From the NCBI GenBank assembly GCA_018806915.1, contig JAGKQI010000064.1:124001-188000 (forward strand): DNA of 64,000 nucleotides, given 5' to 3'. The DNA comes from Phytophthora colocasiae (taxonomy: Eukaryota > Oomycota > Peronosporomycetes > Peronosporales > Peronosporaceae). Positions 33,814 through 43,825 of this stretch are shown here, piece by piece (the stretch's first letter is position 1; every line of letters starts with the position of its first letter). A program made the position numbers and the translations under genes. The notes beneath the pieces are model-generated. The model was given only the letters and a program-made list of their open reading frames with translations. It did not search any database and was not told the DNA's origin.

Positions 33814-35370
33814 TCACGACGATCGCGATAGTCGTGGGCTGCGTCGAGTCGGTGCAGTAGCAGATGATGACTGTGTCGAACGACGGCGGGAGCGCTTTCG
33901 ACGATGCGGGGTCGTAGACGACGCTAAATACTCAGCTATCAGACCGGCGGCTTGGCTCAAATTGCTTTCGGGCTCCCAGGAGTCAGCTTCATCACGACCA
34001 TACCATTGAACTTTGAAAAATCGAGCGCCACGGCGCATTTGCATCCCCACAATCGCGCGCACCTGCAAACCTTCTTGGCCATCGCGAGTCAGGAGGCGAG
34101 GGACATTGTTGAGGCGGTTGGGATTAGAATCCTCCACGTAGCGACGTAGGTATGAAACGTGAAATTCGTCATGCAGACGAACACCAGGCGGCAGCGAAAT
34201 TTTGTATGTGTTCGGCGTAGTCGCGGCAATGACGCGATAAGGGCCGATAAAACGAGCTGAAAATTTCCGGCGGCCTTGACTACCGACGTGTGCCAGGTCG
34301 AGATGCGTTGTATCAAGAAGTACCTGATCACCCACAGAGATAGAATTGTCAGGTCGGTTGCGGTCGTAAAACTGCTTCATGCGTCCTTTAGCTGAGGCAA
34401 GCGACTCGCGACAGCGCTGGAGAACGGCTTGAAGGGTGTCACTGAAACGAAGGACGTCTCGGTTAGCTTGTGGTTGAGCCGGAATAGCGAGATCATCATA
34501 GGCCCGAGGAACATAGCTCAAATCAGCCTCAAAAGGCGACATGCCAATGCTGTCGTGAGGTCGAGCGTTGTAGGCAAATTCCGCCATAGGGAGTAATTCG
34601 TCCCAGTCGTTTTGGCGCGGCGAGATGAAGGCACGCAGGTAATCGTTAATAAACCGATGGGAGCGTTCGTTCTGGCCGTCCGTCGATGGCTTGAATGCGG
34701 TACTAGCCCGAATCTGGGATCGTTGACTGGACATGACTGCTTTCCAAAACGCCGACAAGAACTTGGAATCACGGTCGCTCACGATTGAGTCCGGGAAACC
34801 ATGCAGTCTCACGTGGTCACGGAGAAAAATCCATGCGGTATCCTGTGCGCTTGCATCTTTGTATGTCGGAATGAAGTGTGCTCGCTTCGTCAAGCTGTCC
34901 AAAATCACGAGAATCGTGTCAAATTTGCCGCGTTTAGTGGTAACTAGATCTGGCATGAAATCCATCGAAATCTGCGCCCACCGCTTGTGCGGAATTTCCA
35001 GCGGGTGTAGCAACCCTGCGGGCTTCTGCTGAGATGCTTTTATTCGCTGGCAGAGTTCACACGATTGAACGTACTTGGAGACAGTCTTCTGCATATTCAA
35101 CCAGTAGAATTTCTGCTGAGCGATCGCTAACGTCTTCTTGGAGCCGGGGTGTCCACGTGCAGCTGTGTCGTGGCATTCAAATAGGATAGCGTTGCGTAGG
35201 TCATTATCAGCAGGAATACAAAGTCTTCGAGGGCCGTCGGTGCCGCATCGAAGGTAAATGAGCTCGTCCTCGAGAAAGGTCGGGTAGCAACGCGCGCAAC
35301 GTCGGGTGAAGGTCGATCGGTGCTGCCAAACTGTCGTCTGCGCGTTTGAGATGACGCAGGACTGGGCCAA
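33814..35370 (-). pseudogene. Integrase and chromodomain part of chromovirus Pol
   Basis: The 518-aa open frame contains an HHCC zinc domain (HDTAARGHPGSKKTL ... CELCQRIK) and a catalytic core with Asp in ISMDFMPD, Asp in IVSDRDSKFLSAFW and Glu in STDGQNERSHRF. A GPY/F-like segment (KFSARFIGPYRVI) and a C-terminal chromodomain (VRAIVGMQMRRGARFFKVQW...SWEPESNL) follow. Chromovirus chromodomains bind modified histones and steer integration to heterochromatin. This frame is offset from the upstream RT frame by two shifts between 35300 and 35450, so Pol is not continuous as read. Confidence 0.88.
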
Positions 35371-35435
35371 ATAACGTGTCTTCGGGGTACAGGCGTTTGC
35401 ATTGATGCTGAATCGAAGGGCGTTGACGCATGTAG

Positions 35436-37592
35436 TTAAAAAAATTCCACGTCAGGGGTTGACACACGTTGTAATTTCGTCAATTGGTCGAGAAGTGAGC
35501 CGAGTGACACGTGCGAATGGCGCTCTTCGTCAGAAAGTTGTGGAGATCGAGAAATAGCGTCAGCCACGACATTTGTTTCCCCTGGTATCCACTTGAAACG
35601 GGGCTGAAAAAGGCTGAGCTCGTTCAACCAGCGAGCTAAACGTTGAGAGCACGTAGTTTGCCGAAGCAACGACTCAAGAGTTTTGTGATCCGTGTCGATG
35701 TAAAAGGGTTTGTCAATGAGATATGGCTTCCACGTTCTCATGGCGTGTAGCGCCGCCAGTAATTCCTTCTCGCGTGTGGGGTACATTCGCTCAGCAGTGT
35801 TGAGCTTCCGACCACCATAGGCAATGATTTTTTCCCGTCCGTCCGTGTCGACTTGGAACAAATACCCACCAATTGCGTAGTCGGAGGCATCGGTCTTCAC
35901 GTGAAATGGACGGTTAGAATCGGGATGCGCGAGAACTGGAGGAGAAGATAGTCTGCGCTTCAGCTCCGTAAATGCTTTCACTTGCTCTGTTGAAAGCTCA
36001 ATACGCTCGTTTTTGGTTCGACCGCGAGTTGCGTCCGTGAGTGGGGCCACGAGCGATGAGAAATCCGGACAATACTTGAGGACGTAGACACAGGTGCCGA
36101 GGAATGACTGCAATTCGCGTTTCGTTTTCGGTTGTGGCCATTCTTGAATGGTGCGGATCTTGTCTGGGTCCATCCGAATTCCTTGCCGTCCGATGTAATC
36201 TCCTAAACACGGTATTTCCTCAGCACAAAATGTGCATTTCGACAGCTTGACGTACAGTTGTTGCTGCTTGCATCGTGCTAGGACCTTGTCAAGCGCTTCC
36301 AGGTGATCCTTCATTGAGTCCGTCTTAGTGAAAACGAATAAATCATCAAAGTAAGCGCGGCAGCACTCACCTAGGTCACCGAAAACCGTTTGCATCAGCC
36401 GGTTAAATGCTGATGGACTCGAAGACAGTCCCATGGGCGTCACCAAGTATTCGAACAGGCCATCCGGCGTCGAGAAAGCGGTGTAGGGTATATCGGACTC
36501 ACGTAGTCGAACCTGAAAAAATCCCCAGAGCAGATCAAGCGCCGAGAACAGTCGACCTTTAGCCATGGCATCGTAGATATCTTCCTTTCGCGGAATTGGA
36601 GTGGCGGGAACTCTCACCCGAGCATTGATAGCCCTGAAATCGTGGACAATCCGCCAACCGACTGCCTTCCGCACGCAGAACGTAGATGAGGAGAATGGTG
36701 ATTTCGACGGACGGATCATTTTCGCGTCCAGCATCTCCCGCGTCCACTTCCGTACAGCTTCCTTTTGCTCCTCGCTCAGTCGGAATTGCTTCCGTGCCAC
36801 CGGAGCTGAATCACTCAGCTCGATCTCTGCCTCGACGTCGATTGAACGAGTCGGCGGCACGCTTGGCAGCTCGGTCACGAATACTGTGCCCTTGTACTTC
36901 AGGATAACCGGCTCAACCGGGTGGCCACGAAAGGCTTCCCAATCTGTGGACAATTGACGCGCCGTCTTTTCCGATGCAATGCGAACGAAAAAGCCGAAGT
37001 CTCCCTCAGCAAGCTTCATCTTGTGTAACTCCTTGGCGGGTACGACTCGAGTCTCACCTGTTGACGCGAGCAAGGTGTGTTTCGTGTAGTACATCATGAG
37101 GTCACTGTGTGCTGCTACGGGTGACTTCGAGCTCTTTTGTTTTCGGGAAATTCTTGCTCCGGCGACTCGAACAGCGGGGCCCTCGCGTACACACTGGTGA
37201 AAAGGCGAGGATTCTTGAGAGTCACGGTGCTTGATGCGTTTTTCCTTCCAGTTGATCTCGGGGTTTACCTCCTCTAGCCACGGCATCCCGAGCAAGATGT
37301 TCTGCTTCTCGGGTATCTCCATGACAAATGCTTCGGTATGATACACGGGGAATCCGTTAAGGATAATGTCCAGCTTGGCAATTCGGCGGGGGATTAGGAC
37401 TCTGTTGTTCATCCCAAGAGTTATCTCAAGGGGCTTCGAGCTCTCGACCACCTTCAGGTGAAGACGCTCGGCTGCACGCGGACTGATGGCGTTGAAGCTG
37501 GCACCACTATCAATGAAAGCACTCACTTTAACATCAGCAATTGTACCCGCGTGGGATAGATAGCAGTAAATATTTTCCTGACGGCGACACAA
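35436..37592 (-). CDS. Protease, RT and RNase H part of chromovirus Pol
   Basis: The 718-aa frame has a retropepsin motif (SAFIDSGASFNAIS), reverse transcriptase (WRIVHDFRAINARVR, FSALDLLWGFFQVRL, CRAYFDDLFVF with catalytic YFDD) and RNase H (VKTDASDYAIGGYLF, AERMYPTREKELLAALHAM, YIDTDHKTLE). It ends at a stop created right after a run of seven T (GTGGAATTTTTTTAACTAC). One fewer T would carry the frame on into the integrase region, so this may be a consensus or real frameshift. The true Pol N terminus is not clear and may involve frameshifting from gag. Confidence 0.85.
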   Translation of the reverse strand: MCRRQENIYCYLSHAGTIADVKVSAFIDSGASFNAISPRAAERLHLKVVESSKPLEITLGMNNRVLIPRRIAKLDIILNGFPVYHTEAFVMEIPEKQNILLGMPWLEEVNPEINWKEKRIKHRDSQESSPFHQCVREGPAVRVAGARISRKQKSSKSPVAAHSDLMMYYTKHTLLASTGETRVVPAKELHKMKLAEGDFGFFVRIASEKTARQLSTDWEAFRGHPVEPVILKYKGTVFVTELPSVPPTRSIDVEAEIELSDSAPVARKQFRLSEEQKEAVRKWTREMLDAKMIRPSKSPFSSSTFCVRKAVGWRIVHDFRAINARVRVPATPIPRKEDIYDAMAKGRLFSALDLLWGFFQVRLRESDIPYTAFSTPDGLFEYLVTPMGLSSSPSAFNRLMQTVFGDLGECCRAYFDDLFVFTKTDSMKDHLEALDKVLARCKQQQLYVKLSKCTFCAEEIPCLGDYIGRQGIRMDPDKIRTIQEWPQPKTKRELQSFLGTCVYVLKYCPDFSSLVAPLTDATRGRTKNERIELSTEQVKAFTELKRRLSSPPVLAHPDSNRPFHVKTDASDYAIGGYLFQVDTDGREKIIAYGGRKLNTAERMYPTREKELLAALHAMRTWKPYLIDKPFYIDTDHKTLESLLRQTTCSQRLARWLNELSLFQPRFKWIPGETNVVADAISRSPQLSDEERHSHVSLGSLLDQLTKLQRVSTPDVEFF

Positions 37593-37702
37593 TACCGGAT
37601 TTTCGTCATGGTAGTTGAAAGTGTGGCGCGTCTGGTGATTTTGGCCGGCGGAGAGATTACTGCCAGTTCTCTTCGTGGGTTCCGGCTCGACAGGTGGCCG
37701 AC

Positions 37703-38749
37703 CTACCGAGCCTCGCCGTTTTTTGGCGGATCGGACTTGCTGGCCGTGGCAGCGTGACTATCGCGCTTCCGGGCACGGCACATGTCGATCGTGTGGCCAA
37801 TTTTCTCGCAGTAGCTGCAGGTCGGTTTAGCCCCGCCTCCCTTCTGTGCTCCAACTTCCTTGTTTGCTGGATGCTGCTGCGGTTTGGTTTCCTTCTTGGT
37901 ATCATTGTTACGGGCGGATTGAGCAGGTCGAGAGTCTTCGAATCGTTGCGCGAGTTCGATCGTGGTCTGTAGGCTATCAGGCACGTTCTGCGAGATAAAG
38001 CTGCTGGTTTCTGCGCGCAAATTTCGCTGGTACATCCAGCGCTTGACGGATTCTGGTAGCTCCTCGTCGAGCTGCGACAGGAGGTGGAGGAACTTCGTCG
38101 TATACTCCTGCTGAGAGCCTTGCCAGCGCAAATCGTGCAGCTTGGTGAGAACCTTTTGCTGGAAATCGCGATCGCGAAACCGTTCGCGGATCTTCGCTTT
38201 GAAAAGATCCCATGTAGCTGGCTGATCGGGTCCTAAGGAAAGCTTAAAATCGCGAAACCAGGTCTGAGCTACGGTGCCAAGGTTTGCGAAAATTGTGTCA
38301 ACAAACTCAGACGAGTTGCGACGCATTTCATCTTGGTGCTGGGCATAGTACTGCTTCGTACTAAATATCCACAGCTCTAAATCTTCCGAGGCGTTTCCCT
38401 TGAAAATAGGCGGATCTCCCTTCTTTTTCTGTGGCAGTCGTAGTTGCGTCTGCTGCGACAGTAGCTGCTGCTGGAAGGCGAGTTGCTGGGCCATCATTTC
38501 ACGCATCTGCACCTGCTGTTGCTGTTGTGAGTGCATCATGAACTGCATCATCTGGGTCAACATATTGGCGTCGGGTGCTTGCGCTTGAGGCTGCGACTGC
38601 TGTTGCTGAGCAGCGCCTTCGCCTTCGTGGCCAGTCGAGGGTTCCTGAGCATCCACTGGCGGTTCGGGCGGATGACATGTAGCATCGTCTTCGTCACGAG
38701 TACGGCGTGTACGACGTGGCCTTGGGTTCGGACTCTCCTGTCCTGACAT
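37703..38749 (-). CDS. Gag of nested chromovirus
   Basis: The 348-aa protein starts MSGQESPNP at 38749. It has a Gln-rich coiled-coil-like region (MMHSQQQQQVQMREMM), the retrotransposon Gag domain (FKGNASEDLELWIFSTKQYY, AQTWFRDFKL, WDLFKAKIRERF), and one CCHC zinc knuckle (CSYCEKIGHTIDMC) near the C terminus. It lies directly downstream of the 5' LTR at 38812-39054, with a 62-bp leader. Confidence 0.87.
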   Translation of the reverse strand: MSGQESPNPRPRRTRRTRDEDDATCHPPEPPVDAQEPSTGHEGEGAAQQQQSQPQAQAPDANMLTQMMQFMMHSQQQQQVQMREMMAQQLAFQQQLLSQQTQLRLPQKKKGDPPIFKGNASEDLELWIFSTKQYYAQHQDEMRRNSSEFVDTIFANLGTVAQTWFRDFKLSLGPDQPATWDLFKAKIRERFRDRDFQQKVLTKLHDLRWQGSQQEYTTKFLHLLSQLDEELPESVKRWMYQRNLRAETSSFISQNVPDSLQTTIELAQRFEDSRPAQSARNNDTKKETKPQQHPANKEVGAQKGGGAKPTCSYCEKIGHTIDMCRARKRDSHAATASKSDPPKNGEAR

Positions 38750-38811
38750 GACTTGAGGTGAGACTGGAGGGTCAACCCGCTTGCTTCTTAGCGTTTCTTT
38801 AGTTAATTAAC

Positions 38812-39054
38812 TGTCACGCTCTTGGGCGGTTGAGACTCGACTTAGTCAGAAAGCGTGTAAACTTGTATTGACTTGTTGTAGAGAATGAAAAATCGAGAAT
38901 GAAAAACTACCGAGTGTTCATCGGCGAGTGCCGGCATGCGCTGAAGGCGCGTTGAAGTTCAGCTTGCACTTGAAGTTGCCCTTGTCGTTGGCAGATCGCC
39001 ATTCCTATCGTGGTGCACGGCTGTAGCTGAGGTGTAGGTGGTGCTAGCATTACA
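38812..39054 (-). repeat. 5' LTR of nested chromovirus
   Basis: 243 bp, paired with 33543-33785. The sequence just inside (in element direction GTTAATTAACTAAAG) does not look like a standard tRNA-complementary primer site starting TGG, so the priming mode is unclear. Confidence 0.92.
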
Positions 39055-40662
39055 GGACCATACTTTGCATCGGTCGAATCGACACAAGCATCGGTACCAA
39101 TACGAAAAGCAGGGGTGTTATGGAGACGTCGAATTACGTAGCGATGGCGCTGGACGAGAAGTTCGTGTTGCACAGCTACGAACAGTTGGGAGTGGAGCCC
39201 CAAGTTGCCTTCCAACCGCACTGCTAGCACTGAGGAAGCGACACACTCATGAGGTTCGTCTGGATAGTTGTGCGCAGTATAGTGTTGCCGGTGAAGACAT
39301 GAAGAAGTACGGCCGATGCTTAACAAGGAACGCTCCGGTGGATGTTGTTGAAGGTTTTGGGGGAGGCACTAGTCGCGTTCTTGGTGTCTGGAGATTCGTG
39401 GGAACGACATTGTACCAGCAGCGGATTATCGTGGATGCTCTACTGGTAGAAGGGCAAGGCGATGAATTGCTGATCGGTGAGGACTGGATGGTGGACAAGG
39501 GCGTGAAGATAGATTTTGCGTCCCGAGAGCTTAAATACTTCGACGAACATGGACAGAAGATCATACTGCCGTTTACTTGTCATGGCGTTTCGAGTCTACA
39601 ACAACCACTGCAGAAACGGAAGATAATGGTACGCCTAGCCAGGACCAAGAAGTTGAATACGGGGACGTGCAATGTTGTGACTATGAGAGTTGATGCTGAA
39701 GACGGAGCAACTGGAATATTCCTACCGAAGCCGACAACCAAGAGACACTTGCTGATAGCACCGACAGTAGACGTAGTGAGGAACGGTCAAGTGCGAGTCC
39801 AAGTGATGAACGTGGAAGGCAGACGAGAAAAACTTCCTGCTCGTGAGGCGTTGGGCACCTGGATACCTGTGACTGATGATATGACGCTGTTGTCTCTAAA
39901 TGGCGAGTTGGAGCGGGAACGAGTGGCCAAGTGGGTCTCTACTTTGCGTAAAGAGGATGCCGAGCCGCTGAAAGATGAAGACAAGCTGGACATTGGCGAA
40001 ATGGAGCAGAAGGACCGTGATATGGCCATTGCGTTACTCCGGCAGTACTCTGAAATCGTTGAGAAGAAGCCTGGTTGCCCGCCGAAAGCGAAGATTGGAG
40101 TTGAGCACCACATCAACACGGGTGATGCAGCACCAATCATGATGCGAAGGCGTAGACACGCTGTAGCAGAGAACGAGTTAATCGATAAGGAGGTGGACGA
40201 CATGTTGGCACAAGGAGTGATCGAACCGGGAGAAGGAGCTTGGGGATTTCCAGTGGTTATTGTGCGGAAGAAGGATGGCAGCGTTCGTTTTTGTATTGAT
40301 TATCGGGCATTAAATTCAGTGACACTCAAGGACGTATACCCGTTGCCACGAGTGGATGAGACGTTAGAAGCACTACACGGATCCCAGCGTTTTTCGAGTT
40401 TGGATTTGCACGCCGGATACTGGCAGCTTGGTGTTTTCGGACCGGATAAGCCGAAGACCGCGTTCACAACAAGGCGTGGGCTATTTCAGTTCACTCGTAT
40501 GCCTTTTGGCTTATGTAATGCACCGAGTACTTTCCAGAGACTCATGGACTGTGTATTGAGGGGTCTAACGTGGGTCTGCTGTCTTGTGTATCTCGATGAC
40601 GTGGTGTTGACAGTCTTGTATCCAGACAGCCAAGACTCACACGAATCGAACCGCACGAAGCA

Positions 40663-40986
40663 GTGGTGGAGCGCCGACGGAGGAGATACAGAACGCGAAC
40701 TGGACGTTATGTCTTGGAATTTGAAGTTGAGCGTGTAGGAGATAGACCGGACGGTGGACGGCCCGAGCGATTCTGGATCAACCAAAGTGACTACGAGCAG
40801 CTATGGCAACAAGGAAGAATGTACACTGAGTTAGCAGACAACGACAGAAGAACAAGAGGCAGCAGATACGAACCTGAAGCAGCAGAACCAGGCGACCAAG
40901 GAGCAGAAGAAGCCCCAACAGCTGAAGCGGAGATGCCGATCGCCTCACGAATCGGGGACGATTCGGTGGCCAGGGGAAGAGAGTAA
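40663..40986 (+). pseudogene. Post-integrase C-terminal tail of element A Pol
   Basis: After the internal deletion, this frame encodes RTGRYVLEFEVERVG ... FWINQSDYEQLWQQGRMY. It is clearly related to the end of element B Pol (AGQYVLKYELQPERVW ... YWASIEEYEKLFSAGRI). The tail was kept while integrase was lost. Its 3' end overlaps the purine tract and the start of the 3' LTR. Confidence 0.7.
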
Positions 40987-41685
40987 GCAGAGTGGTTTTT
41001 CGCTAGACTTGCAGAGGGACGGATGATCAAGATGATGATAGCGGTGACCAGATACAGATGACGAAGACGAGCGACGAGGATGAAGATAAGACGACACCCG
41101 TGGGTTGGAACAAGGGTCGGGTATGCGACCCATATCTAGGCCTGTGACCGTTGACGGAAGATCGCATAGAGACGCTGGAGGTTTCGCGTGAAGAACGACG
41201 GAGAAGGCCAGTAGCTTCGCATGCAGCGGAAGTAGCAGTAATTAGTGGTTCAGTTGAAGATTAGCCGTGTAGCCGCGAGGACGCACGGTCAAGAGTTGTT
41301 ACGCCGATTTGGTGTAGCGACAGCGGTTAAAAGAAGCCAACAAAGACTCTAGTACTAGCAGCAAAGGGAAGGTGGTGTACACTGGGTGTGACTGGAAACG
41401 GGTATCAGCAGCCCCGTAGGATTCGAGCGCTCGCGGTATTTGAAGCCCGCCGAGGTATCAGCAGCCCTCTGGAGCGTTAGAATTAGGCAAAGATCCCGGT
41501 GGAAGCCCACTACTGTAGCCAGACCGTAGATTTCGTACCTGGAGCCATTCATTTGTCGATATTAGTGCGTGTTAACAGGGCAAAGGGCACGTAGCTAAGT
41601 GGACACCGTCCTCTGATCAAGGGCAGGACCATCGGTGGCGCGGTCGTGACAGAACCGAGCTGTTAGTAAAGGACATTTGCTTACT
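40982..41685 (+). repeat. 3' LTR of element A
   Basis: 704 bp with the same AGTAAGCA...TGCTTACT termini as the 5' LTR. It is followed by the target duplication CCAT at 41686-41689. Confidence 0.9.
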
Positions 41686-41823
41686 CCATCAATATTCCAT
41701 TCAGATAAATGAAATGATAGTGGCTTCGAAATGAAATCTACACGTTAGAGATATTTGTTTGACGAAATCGCCTGTGTTTCACTGAAGTAAATGTCATTGC
41801 GCAGCTGCATGTTGCGTGAAACA

Positions 41824-42036
41824 CTATTGCAGTGTGTATTCTCCACAGTAGCAACAGGTAGTCCTGGTCGTCTCGCCACCTCCTAGCAACATCTCGGTTA
41901 GACGGGGACAGCAGGAGCTTCCATCCCAACGCGCTTCGACCATTGACTCAATAGTTTTTGCCACATGAGGGTTAACTGGACAAGTGAGAAAATAATGTTC
42001 CAGTGCTTCAATTGAATCACACCCCCTCCGGAACAC
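41824..42036 (-). pseudogene. Possible non-LTR retrotransposon (LINE) C-terminal zinc-binding remnant
   Basis: The frame includes FRRGCDSIEALEHYFLTCPV, which resembles the zf-RVT tail found after reverse transcriptase in many LINEs (Cys...Glu-x-x-x-His-x-x-x-x-Cys). Nothing else of a LINE is seen nearby, so this is at best a short relic. Confidence 0.35.
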
Positions 42037-42153
42037 AACATTGTGCCTTCAGATTGCTAGTAACCAAGAAAAAGAGTCTTGAACCGACAATTAGGTCCCC
42101 AAAGAGAAGTCTCAGCATATATCATGAACAACCTGTACCAGTCTGGTACCGGT

Positions 42154-42192
42154 GCTTCGACAGTGTCTGGTACTACCAGACACTGTCGAAGC
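42154..42192. repeat. Perfect 19-bp inverted repeat
   Basis: 42154-42172 and 42174-42192 are exact reverse complements with a single-base loop (around GACAGTGTCTGGTA). Confidence 0.85.
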
Positions 42193-42331
42193 CGCATTAT
42201 CAGAGTGAGAGTTCGATGTACACGCTCTCGGGGACATCCGAGTTTGTAGCAACTCAAGATTAGCGTGGTAATGTGACACGGTGTGAAAGAGATCATGTAT
42301 GTGTTAGAATTCCTAACTATCTGACACGGTA

Positions 42332-42472
42332 AAAAAGTGTTTTAATGCGCCATATATATTCCTCTCATGTTCGGCTAGTAAGGGATACGGTCATGAGTCC
42401 CCCTGAGTCATGACCGTATCCCTTACTAGCCGAACATGAGAGGAATATATATGGCGCATTAAAACACTTTTT
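42332..42472. repeat. Perfect 65-bp inverted repeat with 11-nt loop
   Basis: Positions 42332-42396 are the exact reverse complement of 42408-42472. A transcript would fold into a perfect 65-bp hairpin. No terminal duplication or gene explains it. Confidence 0.9.
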
Positions 42473-42766
42473 CGAAGCCTGAATCGCAGTAAATTTGCAT
42501 GTTGTGCTCTTATCGGGGTGCAAGGTGAAGTGGCGTCGTCCGCGGGCGAATTGAGTATCGACTATACGTACACTTTCGCAATATTGGGCCGGATATCTTT
42601 GCAGTGGCAAAGCATACGAATTATCAGTAGAAGCTGCCTGAAAAAGCCCCAAATACTGCTGCTTTCCTGCAACAACGAGTGTTTGATTGTTGACTGAGTC
42701 AGCTGGAACAGTAAAAGCTGAAGCTCTTCGACTTTGATCCGCTCGTTTGTGGCACTTAATGAAGAG

Positions 42767-42955
42767 CTACTGATCGAAACCTAAGAATACAAGGACACTT
42801 ACCATTGTAGAGGTCACTTTAACCGGAATTGTCGACCGAGAGGCGAAACGATTGATCTCAGGCTTGAGGGATTCTGTAGAGGACTTTTTCGACTCCCCGA
42901 TAGAGGTCAATACAGCATAAGAGCCAAGTAGAAGTGCGAGTAGAGCAAAATCCAA
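42767..42955 (-). pseudogene. Possible secreted-protein gene fragment cut by element B
   Basis: The frame reads LDFALLALLLGSYAVLTSIGES followed by polar sequence, as a signal peptide and mature N terminus would. It is open right up to the insertion point of element B (42960/42961). On the other side of element B (about 52598-52665, minus strand) the same frame continues upstream to an ATG, which suggests the element inserted in the first exon. A good donor (ATGGTAAGTG) follows at about 42802. Possible downstream coding sequence is the frame 42700-42365 (YLGLFQAASTDNSYALPLQ). No homologue is recognised. Confidence 0.35.
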
Positions 42956-42960
42956 TGTAC

Positions 42961-43797
42961 TGTAACAGGAGAACGCAGATGCTGGACACTCACGAGACGG
43001 ACAGACGGGGAGGACGCTGGGAGAACCGTAGGGTACGGACGAAGAGCGGCAGCACCTGTGAGAGAAGTCTCAGTGGTCCAAGTACTGGCGAACGTTCGTG
43101 GCGTGAGCCAATGAACGCCGTGGTCTTCTACGAGTACATGTACTCGAGCGAGCGAGTGCACGAGTGCACGAGTCGGCGATGGGGCAGTGGAACGAGGATG
43201 GTTCCAGTCAGCTGCAGGATACTGGATACGATGGACGATACCGCCGGGACCTTGGAAGAACGGGGACCAGCGAAGGAACGGAGAGCCTAGAGAGCTCACT
43301 TGAGAACTGGCGGACTGGTGGTCAAGTGGATCCCGGCGCTGCTTGAGAATTGGACGGCTTGGAAGCAAGCCACACGGAACGAGGAACGGGGTCGACAGGG
43401 CTTCGAGCGACGGTGACGGTAGCGCGTACTGAGCGGGCAACGGATGAGGCTGGACGGCGGAGAAGCAGGCGGCAGTAACGGACAGTACTTCGGTGAGTGC
43501 TTCCAGGGAGCTGCGGGCGCTACTTCGCGTTGTCTGGACGTTCTCGACGGTGTCGGCGGGCTTACACGAGCTGCACGGAACTAGAGCTAGAAGACTTGGT
43601 CGAAAGACGAGGTGTTAGACGATAGAAGAATTGTCTATTAATAAATAGGGCCTAGCAGCTAAGCTACGGGTCCGGCGCAGCAACACGTGGTTGCTGTAGG
43701 CCAGCGAGAGAGTTTCGTGAAGTGAACGGGACGCAAGGAAGCCAAGAGCTATACGATTTGCTCAACGTGCCGGGCAAGATAATAGACGCACGCTACA
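42961..43797 (+). repeat. 5' LTR of element B
   Basis: 837 bp, TG...CA ends, paired with 51767-52597. Its last bases are followed by the primer-binding site. Confidence 0.92.
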
Positions 43798-43825
43798 TGG
43801 TGGTCATACAGGGCAACTTCAGAGA

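Larger units (their letters stand above)
33543..39054 (-). mobile_element. Nested chromovirus (Ty3/gypsy with integrase chromodomain)
   Basis: The element is complete: two 243-bp LTRs (38812-39054 is the 5' LTR and 33543-33785 the 3' LTR in its own minus-strand direction), TG...CA ends, gag, then protease-RT-RNase H-integrase-chromodomain. The flanks GGGCC (33538-33542) and GGACC (39055-39059) look like a 5-bp target duplication with one mismatch. A purine tract TTTTCTGGGGGGAGAC precedes the 3' LTR. The LTRs look identical, so insertion was recent. It lies in the pol gene of element A. Confidence 0.9.
32552..40738 (+). pseudogene. Pol of element A, split by a nested element and internally deleted
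   Basis: The first part (32552-33542) encodes a long charged, Lys/Arg/Glu-rich region of unknown role. The chromovirus insertion at 33543-39054 splits it; insertion plus duplication is a multiple of three, so the frame resumes at 39055. Then follow an aspartic-protease-like motif (VRLDSCAQYSVAGED), a linker, and reverse transcriptase (FCIDYRALNSVTLKDVYPLP, FSSLDLHAGYWQL, CLVYLDDVVL). Directly after YLDD, at about 40615-40650, the sequence jumps to the extreme C-terminal tail. The RT thumb, RNase H and integrase are lost. Confidence 0.8.
28748..41685 (+). mobile_element. Gypsy-like LTR retrotransposon A (non-autonomous, with nested insertions)
   Basis: Two 704-bp LTRs (28748-29451 and 40982-41685) enclose gag and a deleted pol on the plus strand. 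The flanks carry the 4-bp target duplication CCAT (28744-28747, 41686-41689). The primer-binding site TGGTGGTCATACAGG follows the 5' LTR directly, and a purine tract (AGGGGAAGAG) precedes the 3' LTR. A Merlin-like element sits in the leader and a chromovirus in pol. After the RT YLDD motif, most of RT, RNase H and integrase are missing. The near-identical LTRs suggest insertion was recent. Confidence 0.88.
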
